The translations under genes were made by a program, and so were the position numbers. Under the pieces are notes generated by a model, which saw nothing but the letters and a program-made list of their open reading frames with translations, searched no databases and had not been told where the DNA came from. Source: Lunularia cruciata (Eukaryota; Streptophyta; Marchantiopsida; Lunulariales; Lunulariaceae). Taken from it: 64,000 bases of DNA. Shown here piece after piece: positions 1-11,247 of this stretch. The stretch lies in the NCBI GenBank assembly GCA_948567375.1, contig OX419757.1, positions 19,716,001 to 19,780,000 on the forward strand. Direction: 5' to 3'. Numbering within the stretch: the stretch's first letter is position 1; each line of letters begins with the position of its first letter.

Positions 1-89
1 ATCTTGCTATAAATGCATTATGCATTGCAAAAGTAGCAATCATACAATAAGAATGGAGTGATATATGGCATCCTATTACATATTTCTCT

Positions 90-1839
90 TGAGAGTTGTT
101 ACCAATGGAGCACAACTATCACACCATTGAACAAGAAGAGTTGGCTATTGTCCTTGACACCAAGCAATGGCAGCACTATCTTGGCAAGAAGGTATTTTTA
201 ATGGAGATATACCACAAACTACTAGTCTACCTTGAGACATAAGAAGATCTATCTTGTAGATAGATTTGTTGGGCAAAGTGGAAACAATGGTTCAACATGA
301 CAATCACATATGTGGAAGGCAAGAAGCAAATTCTATGGTGAGCAATTTGGTTATATAGGTCAAGATGAATCTAGATTTTTTCCCAAGGAATTCTTATTCC
401 TACAAAGATTGACCCACCAATTGTAGGAGCTCAATCACCAAACAGTAAAACCAATACCCAAAGACACACCTTGTGTGATGGCAAGTTATGGATCCTAGAT
501 GCTCCAAACCTAAGAACCACCATTCTAGCAAAATGTCATGATTTCCTCATCGTAGGTCATGTTGGAGTGGATCAACCTTAGATGCAATCAAATGCAATCA
601 AATGCCATTACTATTGGCTAAAGATGAGTAATGATGTGATGGAGTATGTTCAAAGTTGTTTACTTTGTCAACAAAATAAAGCCTTTAATCAAGAAATTGC
701 ATGTCTCCTTCAACTCCTCCCTACTCCTACACAACATAAGAAGTAGGTCAACATGAATTTTGGTTTGTGAATTGCCCAAGACCACCTCAGGTTTTGACTC
801 CATTGTTGTCTTTGTAGACCAACATAGCAAAATAATTCGTGTGTGTCCTACAACCAAGGTGTGACTACACCACAATTAGCTCAATTGTACTTAGCTATAG
901 TTTTTTTCACCATGGACTGTCTTGAGTGCTCATCATCAATAGGGAGATTCAATTCACAAGTTTATTTTGGAGAACACTCTTTGGTATCTTCAAAACCAAA
1001 CTTTCCATGTCCATAACATACCATTTACAAACTGATAGAAAAACAAAGTAGGTCAATTGCACTACTGAAGACATGCTTTGGGGCTTCACCTTAGAGTAGC
1101 AAGAAAGGTGGAACATATTACTTCCATTGGTAGAATTTACTTACAATAATTTAGTGAATGCATCTACACAAGTCACACCATTCTTCCTCATGTATGGAGA
1201 ACATCATTTCACACCTTCAAGTCTCATAAAGATCTATCCAATGGCTACAAAATTTGATATTTTCAACACTTTTGTTTCTAGGATCCAACAAGGTGTATAG
1301 AATGCCATGAACAGGATGTAGATAACCTAAAATCAACAAAAACAATATGCAAATGTACATTGCAAGCACATGGAGTTCAACTTCAAGGATCAAGTTTGGT
1401 TGTCCATAACCAACCTTATGTTAGTTTGTCCTCATAAGCTCCTACCTCATTTTATTGGTCCTTTTCCCATCATAAGTTGAATTGGCATAGTGGCGTATCA
1501 CCTCAAGCTACCGCCACACATGAAGATCTATCTAGTGCTCTATGTTTCCTTGTTATGTAGATATGCACCCCAAAACCCCACTTTCCTTCCATACAAGAAT
1601 TTTAACCTTGTCCAACACTCATTGATGGCATGGAGGAATATGAAGTCACACGCATTCTCCAAAAATGCATCCATGATGCTCATCATCCGCTTGTGGAATA
1701 TCTCATACATTAGAAAGTGTACTTATGGTATGAGGCAGCATGGGAGCCTATAGCTAACTTGACCAATGCATTGGAGTTAGTGCAATTTTTTGAGCAACAA
1801 CTTTGCAATGAGTACATTGCATCTTAAATGGGAGAGGTT
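90..1839 (+). mobile_element. Ty3/gypsy chromovirus, 3' part of the internal region (degenerate)
   Basis: Broken pol remnant read in shifting frames. About 105-340 reads as the end of a reverse transcriptase/RNase H domain (HNYHTIEQEELAIV, then QWQHYL). About 500-700 carries the integrase HHCC finger region (CHDFLIVGHVG, then CLLCQQ). About 790-870 gives an integrase core stretch ending VFVDQHSKIIRVCPTTK. About 1480-1560 gives AYHLKLPPHMKIYLVLYVSL, the usual motif after the core. Residues coded at about 1628-1827 (EEYEVTRIL, then AAWEPIANL) look like a chromodomain, which marks a chromovirus. Many stops and frameshifts show it is dead. The 5' part lies outside the window. It is followed directly by a purine run and the LTR at 1840. 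Confidence 0.85.
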
Positions 1840-2437
1840 TGTAATGCTATTAGCTAGACAAAATATCTAAAAGTGGAAATTGGCTTGGTAATATCTTTTG
1901 GGATATGATATGATTGTCTAAGTAGATCAAATAGAGGTGTCACCAAAAGAGTACTTCCACTAATAATGCAAAGGTAAAAAACATATTGAAAAATTTATAG
2001 TCAATATTTGAGGTCTATATGAAAGAATTGGGCCTTGAAAAATAGAATCTTTTCTCCTCTCTGAGGGGAAAGGTATTTCTTTCTTTCCTCTTTGTTTATC
2101 TCATTGAGATCTTTCCATTTTTACCTCATCTATGCTATTTTGAGCATCATAATATGAAGATTCCCTAAAGATACTATTTGGTCACCAAATAGTATGACCA
2201 ACCAAATAGAACAAGGATTGACATGTCACCAATCTATACAATTAATCTAAGGGTGTAGCTTCTTGGCATGTACCCAATTCATGTATTTAATCTAAAGGTG
2301 TAGCTCCATTTGAAAGGATACACTTTGTTATGTAATAAAGACAAGGTGTTCCTTTGGGGCATTAGAGTATTGAGAAATGAAACCTTATGTTTATCTTGTG
2401 TTTCTCTTGAGGTCTCTTTAAGCATAAGAATGTTACA
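1840..2437 (+). repeat. 3' LTR of the chromovirus (short form)
   Basis: It begins TGTAATGC and ends TGTTACA, and is preceded by the purine-rich AAATGGGAGAGG, a plausible polypurine tract. It is similar along its length to the repeats at 2640-3393 and, inverted, 34885-35615. It holds only one copy of the roughly 150-bp 5' segment that is duplicated in those two. DNA to its right (2438 on) is reverse transcriptase sequence of a different, minus-strand element, so the chromovirus seems to have inserted there. Confidence 0.8.
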
Positions 2438-2639
2438 CTATTAAAATACATCCTTGCGATGATGATCAATAGCCCAAAATTTTATCTTGAACTTGTCTTC
2501 TTCCTTAATCGGCAATTGATAATATTCTACTCAAAGATCCAAAGTATTTATGACCTTTGCATGCCCAATTGCATCAAAGATCTGCTTTAATGTAAGCATA
2601 GCATACCAATCAACCCTAATTTGTAGATTGATAGGATGA
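2438..2639 (-). mobile_element. Older Ty3/gypsy element: reverse transcriptase fragment downstream of the solo LTR
   Basis: Read on the minus strand this codes for gypsy reverse transcriptase: a segment with QIFDAIGHAKVINTLDL, then YYQLPIKEEDKFK. It is cut on the left by the chromovirus LTR and on the right by the solo LTR. Its 5' continuation is found beyond the solo LTR, at about 3399-3530, in the same strand. Stops are present, so it is dead. Confidence 0.85.
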
Positions 2640-3393
2640 TGTAATCTCAATAGCTAGATATATTATCTTTAAATGAAAATTAGCTTGGTAATATCTAGAA
2701 GGATGATAGATATGATGGGATAGGTAGATCAGATAGAGGTGTCACCAAAAGAGTACTTCTATTAATAGAGCAAGAGCCAAAAACAACCTTAAAATGTAAT
2801 ATCAATAACTAGATATATTATCTAGAGGTGAAAATTGGCTTGGTAATATCTGGAAGGATGTTATAGATAATAGACTAAGTAGATCAGATAGATATATCAC
2901 CAAAAGAGTTTTTCTACTAATAGGGCAAGAGCCAAAAATAGTCTTAACTTTAGAGCTAATTTTGGAGGCCTAAATGGATGAATTAGGCCTAAAAATGTGT
3001 AGATTCCACCCCCCTTCCAAGGGAAGAAATGGCTAGCCTACCATCACTCCATATTTTTTCATTCAGAGCTTTCCAATGATACCTCACTCATGCAATTATG
3101 AGATTCCTACAATAAGATTCTCCAAAGATGTCCTTTGGTCAAAGGTTGTTTGACCAACCAAATAGGACCAGAACCGACATGCCACCTATACATGCAACTA
3201 ATCTAAGGGTAGAGCTCATTGCCATGTCACCAATCCATGTATCTGATCCAAGGGTGGAGCTTCCTTTGAGTGGATCCTCATTGCTAGATAATAAAGACAA
3301 GGTGCTCCTTTGGAGCATTGGAGTATTGAGTGTGAAACTTTGTATTTCTTCTCTTGTGTTTCTCTTAAGGTCTCTTATCCTTGGAAGATTATA
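2640..3393 (+). repeat. Solo LTR with internal tandem duplication (long form)
   Basis: It begins TGTAATCTC and ends near GGAAGATTATA. The first 150 bp or so occur twice in a row (about 2640-2788 and 2799-2960). Flanks are gatga (2635-2639) and gatgg (3394-3398), a 4-of-5 match to a 5-bp target duplication. No internal element sequence lies next to it, so it is a solo LTR left by recombination between two LTRs. It sits inside the reverse transcriptase gene of the older minus-strand gypsy element. Confidence 0.8.
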
Positions 3394-4450
3394 GATGGTA
3401 AACTCTACACATCTGCTTGTTTGTGTAGTTGCAATGCATATCCTTCTTGGTTGGCATCATTGTAGTTGAAGCATACTTTCCATGTGAAATCTCCACCAAA
3501 CCTCTCAAAAAGGTATTTGCTCCAACTCTGAATCAATACTCTCTCCATGTCACTATATCTATAAGGACATTGAAAAATTGGTATATCACTAGTTACTTCA
3601 ATCCAAATACCAAGTCCTTTTAGAGCACCCAACTCCTTCATATTGAAGGTAAAACAACTTGTGTAGCTCCTTAGAAACCTCCAAAGTATATGTATTTCTC
3701 CTCCAATAAATCACCAAACCAAGTAATAAAACCATTGAAAGTTGAAATTGATGTTTTGGTCCTTGACTATAGTGAACCACTACTAAAGTGCACCGGTAGA
3801 TGACATACACATTGTTCACTTGACTACCAACCTATTGCCTTACCACTTTGAATGGAGTTCAAAGCATAATCACTAGTATGACCAAATTTGTAGCAATGGT
3901 CATATTGTCTTTAAGCTGGCTATGGCACTCTAGAAGTATCATGCCCACCACCCTAGGTGCACTTTCTCTTGTGGTGAGGTCTACCACAAGTCCAACAAGC
4001 GACACCTCCACCCATTGGTTTCTATTGATATGAAAATGAAGGTAAGTGTCTAGGTGCACTAGACCCTCCACTTGCTCCATAAGATTAATGCTATCCTCTT
4101 TGCACTTGAAAGCTAACATGGTATGGTGCACTTTGCTAAACTCTAGAAGAAATAAGAATTATAAATGAGATCTCCCTACCAAACCCAAATGTCAGCACTC
4201 TCTCCTCCACCATGTTAAGTTTAAAATGCTCAACCCAACTAAAAATCACCACCAAAGTTGATGAGGTAGCCTGCAATAACATAGCATCACGTACTCTACA
4301 TTGTAATTCCTTGTCTAGTATCCTATAGAAAAATAGAATTATTTGGGCTTCAATAACTCTCTAAATGAAACTAATCAGCCATCTCATGCAAGTATATGCC
4401 TTGCATAGGCTCTCTCTAACCTTCCGCTGGAACTCTTGCAAGCTCTTTAG
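3394..4450 (-). mobile_element. Older Ty3/gypsy element: gag zinc-knuckle region and start of reverse transcriptase
   Basis: Minus-strand remnant. Near 3965-4000 it codes for CWTCGRPHHKRKC, close to a CCHC zinc knuckle, and near 3865-3905 a second, damaged knuckle-like motif (YDHCYKFGH). Nearer 3399-3530 it reads EISHGKYASTTMMPTKKD and then NKQMCRVYH, the N-terminal part of gypsy reverse transcriptase that leads straight into the fragment at 2438-2639. The right limit is uncertain; I could not place the 5' LTR. Frames are broken throughout. Confidence 0.7.
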
Positions 4451-7400
4451 CTTGTCCGTCCCCACTCCTTGATAATTATGCCTCAAATATTATAAAAATT
4501 TCTACCATGGGGTTGAATGTTGATATTGCACCAACTCTTGTAATGGTATCTCCACTCATAGTAGCACCATCTCCAACTAGTGCACATCTATTGGATACAC
4601 CAATACTATTAAAGCTAAAACTCATGGGTACTACCAATCTATCCCTAATGGAGATTTAGTTTGGAGAATAATACTATCTCCATAACTCAATTTTTTCCAA
4701 GTTAGCTCTCTTGAACTCATTGTTGTCATCCATCAAAAAATCCTCTAAGTGTTAGAATAACCCCTTTTATGTCACAAAGGATGTGAAAAAACGTCTATAA
4801 AACTCATGGATGAAGTCATCAAACTCACCAACCTTCTATGCCATGAAGGGTGTAACCTACCATCACAACATGCACCCTCATAGTCTACAAGTCATCACTT
4901 TCTACCTCACTAGAGAAAAACATAAAGTCTAACTTGTTGTCACTCTAGCTTCATTACCAAGAGCACACCAAAGCACCAATGCTCTAAACATTAAGGCATC
5001 TCACACAAACATGGTGCACAAATAGGAAGTAGAGAATGGAGGGAGCCCAATCATAAGAAATCTAAATGATAACACTCCATCTCAAGAAATAAATTCAACT
5101 AACTTTGTAACCATTTGGTATTTGATATAATAAAGGAGTCTATCTACTCTTATGCTACAAAGATCACCAAGAATGTGATCAAACGTCCTTACCTAGCCAA
5201 AGCTATATGAGTATATATAGTAGTCTATCAGTCATTAGGACAACAAGTGAGGGTGGACTAATTGGCTAGGGTACCAATTTAGAAACCAAATCTAGGTTCT
5301 ATTGATTGCGTACAAGCCTCAAGGGTAGATAGATTTTATCAAATGATTAGAAGAAAACCATCTAAACTAGCTAGCCTCATGCTAGCAAGTTGGCTTGTTG
5401 GCCCTTCTAAGCCTTCATAATCTTCCTAGCTCTCAAAATGCCAAAATATAGCCAAACGAGGCCAATCCAGAGAACCCTTAAATCCTCAACTAATTACCAA
5501 ATTGAGTCAAATTGAGGTGATAGGAGTTCCAAATCCCTAATTTGAGAGGATGTGTTCCCAAATCCAACTCCAATTTTGTCTCTTGGGCTCAAATTGGATC
5601 ACTATAGCTTTCAATTTCTCTCTCCTATTCTCAAATTGGGCACTAGTGACTAAATTTGACCTCAATTCTATAGAATTTGGGCAAAGCTTCTGCACAATAT
5701 CCGCTAAACTTTCAACTCAATTGTCATTCTACAATAATCCCCATAGTGATTCTGCACATGATCCACTTTGGAGAATTGAGCAACAATAAAAGATACCTTC
5801 AATCTCCCCAGTTGGGAACTACCACCAAAGTTTGCTCTTCTTGCACCTCCAATTTTCCCTTGACTTCAATTCTTTGATGTAATCAATTCAGTTCACACTC
5901 AACTTGGATCAAAAATCAATCAATCACTCAACTCAAGAAATTACCAACAATGAGCATTGATTACATTGTCGACCCACACACACTCTAGCTAAGAGACTCC
6001 AATTAAAACTTGTTGTCTTGTGTCCATCATAGCTAAGAATTCAAAGACTCAACATTTGAGAAGTGAACTTTCTAGAACTACACTTTGAATGTATACTCCT
6101 TGGACTCAACCTAGCACTCCAACCCTAATGGCGTGATTAAGAATAGCAACACCCTAATGGCGATATTGATAGCCCATCCAATGGTGCAAACAATGTGATT
6201 GATGATAGCTCCAATGGCATGATTAATAATCCTAACACAACATTTGGCCACCACTAAGTAGCTTCTAAGCAACTACTGAAATAATTATGATTGCAAAGAC
6301 TAATATTCCAATGTCTGAGCAAACTAGATTTGGTGGCAAATGTTGTGACATGGATGACATTGCGCTAGTTCCTTACAATCCTTTTAATTCTTAATCTTTC
6401 TTCTACAATGGCTCTTTATTACATCTATTTGTGTGGAGATTGGGTGACATGGATGATTCCTTCTTAGTCCAAAGTGCCTTCCTCTATTCCTTTGATTTTA
6501 TATAACTAAATTAAATTTTCAACAATGCAAAATTTTGGCACATAATAGACCTCTACCTATAGGTAGTTTAGAGTTGAGATCAACATCACAAATAAATTTG
6601 GTCAATTCTAAGATAAAACAATTTTAAATTAGAATATTTAGTTTCCATTAGCATCACTTTAAGTATTTTGTAAATGATAAAAAATATGCATCTCACTTTT
6701 TGAGGGTAGAAGGATTTTGGGTTTGAACAAATGATCCACTATTAGATTATATCACAAAATAATATTTTATGCTATAGAGAAATTCATGAAGAAGTGTATA
6801 CAATATATATTCTTAAGAAATATTCTTAGAAACAAATAAAGTTGAATAGAAGTTAGCAAGAGTAACAACAAGAGAGTAAAGTTTCTAAAGTTCATTTATT
6901 GGTTGAAGAAAAATTCTATGGTTAGATTGGTTGCAAAAGAGTATGGTGTCCTTTAAAAATTATGCTTTAAGTGTAGTGGTTATCATAATTGTTGAGATAT
7001 GGTATAAATTTGTAACATAAAGACAAAACTAGGTGCCCTATAAAGTTTGCAATATATTCAAACTAAATGAAAAATTTGTTCTATAATTTTTCATGAAATG
7101 GAACATTTGCCAATTACTATCCTCAAGAGTATAAATGTAAGGATTAATTGATTGTGAATCATAAATAATAGTATCATATTTCCATCGTTAGTTATTAGAA
7201 AATTGTATACTCTTTCATCTTTTAAATCTTGGAATATCAGAAAATATGTGATGGTACGCTAATAAAACTATAAAAATAGCAAGAGCTATTTGTCTAGGAG
7301 TTTTTACAATGTGAATATAATATTTCTCTTTAGTAATACTTTAAATTGGATCTTTGTTCTAAACTAAAATGACTGAGATGATAATTCTTACTTGATTAAC

Positions 7401-10020
7401 CTATAGCTCATGGATATAGAATTATTTTTTATAAAGTTCTTTAAAACATAAGATTAATAGTTATTGATTTATATGAAAGTATTCAACTTTGATATTATAA
7501 GGTTTTAAGCATTACAAGTACAATATTATTATATTATAGAAAACTTGAAGAAAGAGGATAATATTTTGAACTAAAGTACATAGTTTTAGAAATTGCATAT
7601 TAATAATTTCCACTATTTCTCAATCAAAAAAAAAAAAAATTGGATGGAAATGTAAAATTTAAGTATCCTTACTTAATAGGAAGTAAAAGAGCGGAGGAAT
7701 TTGTTGACTTTATTTTCTAGTAAATTTACTTTCATTTTCTCTTAGTAAGATCATTTAGAGATAGAATCACATAACAACTAACTTTTGTATAAATGATATA
7801 TTTTCTATAGATTTTGTGGTAGAGATCTTATCTGTATAATACTATTATTTTGACATTTTTTGAAGAAAGAGGATAACATTTTGAACTATAGTAAATAGTT
7901 GGAGATATTACATATATATAATTTCCAGAAATCTTCCATCAAACAAGATAAAGAAATTTTGATTTAAATGCAAAGTTTAAGGATATTGACTTAGTATGAA
8001 TTAAAATAATAGAGTAATTTTTTGAATTTATTCTTCAATCAAATATTCTGTTAGTTTATCTTAATAGGATTATTCAATTAAATAATCAATTTTTAATGTG
8101 CATAAGGTGTTTTATATGGCTTTTGTAGTGTTTGATCTTATTAACATAGAAGAAGCTAGTGCTCCTACTGGAATTTTTGCCTTCTAGTCTTGTAGAGGAT
8201 GTATTTCTTTCTATTTTGATTTATCTCTAACAAAAGAAGAGTAATTAGAGGTATAATTTGCATAATGATAAAAAACCAGTAAGAATTTTTAAAAAATTAT
8301 AAAAGATCAAAATATAAAATTTTGATCCTAAAAAATGGAATTTAAGTATGTTTGCTTACTGTCTTGGTGTGCAGATTGAATAATAATTAATAATTGATAT
8401 TTGATATATAGCCTATACCATACACTATCTTATCATACCAAGAGTATAATAATTCAGTACTTTTGAAGAATTTGATTGGTTTGTTATAATTTGAATAAAT
8501 TTTGCTATTTCTCTCATCTTTTTTGTTGTTCCTAGATTTTCTTTTATTATATGTTATTTTTTGCTTATATTTTGAAGAGACAACCGATAAATTCATTTTT
8601 TAAGATCATATTCCCCTCTGATATTTAGAGACGTTGCAATGTAAAATTATCTAATAATATGCATGTTTTGAGAATAGATTTCTAGGCAAGTTATAATCTT
8701 TATTGTATATCACTTCAACGACATGTATATGCAAGTTACTTAGAAAAATAAAGACTTGTTAGATGGAACAAAATATACTTTCAATGTTAAGGTAGTTTAA
8801 CAGATGAAATAGAGCTTTTGAAATGTTTTTACTATCTACTATATCTTGTTAGCAATTCTGAACTTATCATATACAAGGATTTTTACTTTGCACTATAGTT
8901 AATCATACTAAAATATTTGGAAATAAATATGAGATATTGATTGAGTTTAATTTATGATATTATCTTTTCCCCTTGAATATACTTATTTAGCATAAAAATT
9001 GGTAATTGCATATTATTCCTAAAAATTGTCAATGTCCCCTTAACCATAAAACATCTTCCCATACTGTGAGTGAATTTATCTCATATTTATAAAAATTATA
9101 TTCATATTATATTTTCTGTACTATAAACTATAAGAGATAAATACGTATATATGTCTATGTATGAGTGATTGTAAAATAAAAATTTCACATCTAACCATCT
9201 AATCACACCGTATTCACCACCACCCATTCATTTCTAATAAAATGTCTTACTTTATGTTAAAACAAATAACCTTTGCTTATTAACACGAGAGCTACTTACA
9301 AATGTTATGGTGTATATAGTTTCAATACATACCAAAATAAGTCCATCTTCTTGATTTTATTGCTAGTCAAAATAAAACTCAAAGTAGATTAAAATCCTTT
9401 CAGTAAAAAAAATAAATAGCAGTTAGATAAATACCAAAATACAACTCTAGAATCATATACAGACATGAATGAAGTTATAATTTTAACTTTTAATATTTGT
9501 CCATGTAATTATCTTTGGGATACTTTTATTCTATTTGAAATAACTCGTTATATACACTTTTGAACATATCGTTACTTTCACCTTTTCTATGCGATTATGG
9601 GATTCGAGTAAATGATGAAGCTGAGAAATTCAGTCTTAGATTAAAATTGTTTCAGATTTTCATCCAAAAAATTTGATTTATTAATTATAATTCAAAAAAT
9701 CTACTTCCATGTAATTCACCATACCACGACAAAGTAGATTATTTTCATTATGAACAAAATCTCTGTAGTCTAGATAGTTCAACATGTTCTATAAAGGATA
9801 ATATAAAAAAAGTGAAAATATGTTGAAAAGAAAGACTAAAAACTTATAATAATTTTGCATAAAATAAATTTAAAACATGAAGGGAAAAAATTACCGCAGC
9901 TATAATATTATTGATTAATTAGAAATTACATAATGAAACAAAGAAAACTAAATTAATATTACCATCAACAAATATAAACGATCTAATAATTAGTCTGATT
10001 AAAAAATCATTAATATGTCT
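4451..10020. other. AT-rich region with no recognised gene
   Basis: I see no coding exon, RNA gene or intact transposon here. About 4450-5100 may be further gag or leader of the minus-strand gypsy element. Around 5470-5690 short CAAATTGGG-like phrases recur, and around 6120-6240 a degenerate phrase near AATGGCGTGATT recurs about four times. From 6500 to 10000 base composition is strongly AT-biased, with an A-run at about 7626-7640. Confidence 0.6.
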
Positions 10021-10037
10021 TTAAACGTGATTCAGTT

Positions 10038-10108
10038 TTTCGTCCCTCCATTGTTCGGCTTGATGGGGGCTTCTCATCCTTCGTGTTCTCTACGCGGTCG
10101 CATTTTTC
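10038..10108 (+). mobile_element. 5'-truncated non-LTR retrotransposon insert with target-site duplication
   Basis: This 71-bp insert matches the 3' end of the non-LTR element seen at 41190-41250, in the opposite orientation. It is bounded by GATTCAGTT at 10029-10037 and again at 10109-10117, a perfect 9-bp target-site duplication. The 3' end reads GCGGTCGC and then a short T-run. Confidence 0.8.
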
Positions 10109-10497
10109 GATTCAGTTAACGTACACTTTCGTACAATAGACTTCCATAATTCTTTCCTTACATATAGATTGGTAAGCTATTTAGAAAGAGGACAAGACAC
10201 AATATTTAAAATTTCATTCCGTTAAAGATTTCTTAAATATATACTAATAATCATAAAAGTCATTAATGTAAAATAAGTAAATACCTTCAACAACTCCCAA
10301 CTTCTCCTGTAGGCGAAATATATCTTCAAAATAAACTTTAAGCAAATTATTAAAAGACCACTCCATTTCTCATTCCAAAGAAAAGATTCCGGAGACTACA
10401 CCAAACTAAGTTCCACCCATGTCCGATATACCACCCAGTGCTGATTAATAAAGTCAAGTACTGCTGCTATATTGTACGAGGTTTTGCTATATGTACC

Positions 10498-10683
10498 ACT
10501 CATACAAGCAATCGAAGGAGAATCTCTCCGTATCGTCAATGGCTAAGTCCAGTGCTGTATGCATCTGATGAAGATTGACTACAGTGACTGGTACATACAA
10601 GCAATCAAAGGAGAATCTCTATGTATGGTCAATGGCTAAATCCAGTGCTGTATGCATTTGATGAAGATTGACTACAGTGAATG
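10498..10683. repeat. Two-copy tandem repeat, 93-bp period
   Basis: The phrase CATACAAGCAATC begins at 10501 and again at 10594, and the copies continue with few differences to GACTACAGTGA. It lies about 560 bp downstream of the kinase-like gene. No function is evident. Confidence 0.8.
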
Positions 10684-11247
10684 CGGAAAATTCAAACTTA
10701 ACAAGCCTTTGAAGTGACAGCAGTACAGTAAAGGTAGCGTACTAAACAGAGATAAATAAATATCATCCGTTTCAGCCGTGAGTTCTAGCAATTGAAGGAT
10801 ATAGACAAACCAGAAGTCAGTGAATTGAATCCAGTTTCTCAGTATTCAGCCTGAATAACTTTATGGCTCTAAAACAATGGTCGCTCCATGTCCAATTAGG
10901 ATACAATTCCAGACAGATTGTGATTCCGGGACAAATCAGAAGAGATGAATGATTGAATGAATGGATGCTTTACTTACAAGGCATAAGTGGCCAATTCCTA
11001 CCACATAAACCAGGAGTGCAGGAGTTGAAGTTCTGGCAAGGTACCTCCCTTTCCTTGAGTGCGTCAGCAGAAGATTTACGGATTTAATGGGCTGCAATAG
11101 TAGAAGAGAACTTTGGTATGGTACCAAAGAAGAAAACCAGTTCTAGCTTTCACCTCGCTTTATGGAAGTGTTAGAAATCGATGTATACACAAAGGACCAA
11201 GAGAAACTCTTCAGCCAAAAAATGAAGAGTATCAACCACAACAGCTG

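Noticed and set aside
3840-4010. Two zinc-knuckle-like motifs suggesting an integrated pararetrovirus
   Set aside because: The sequence downstream on the same strand is ordinary Ty3/gypsy reverse transcriptase, and no movement-protein or coat-like sequence was seen.
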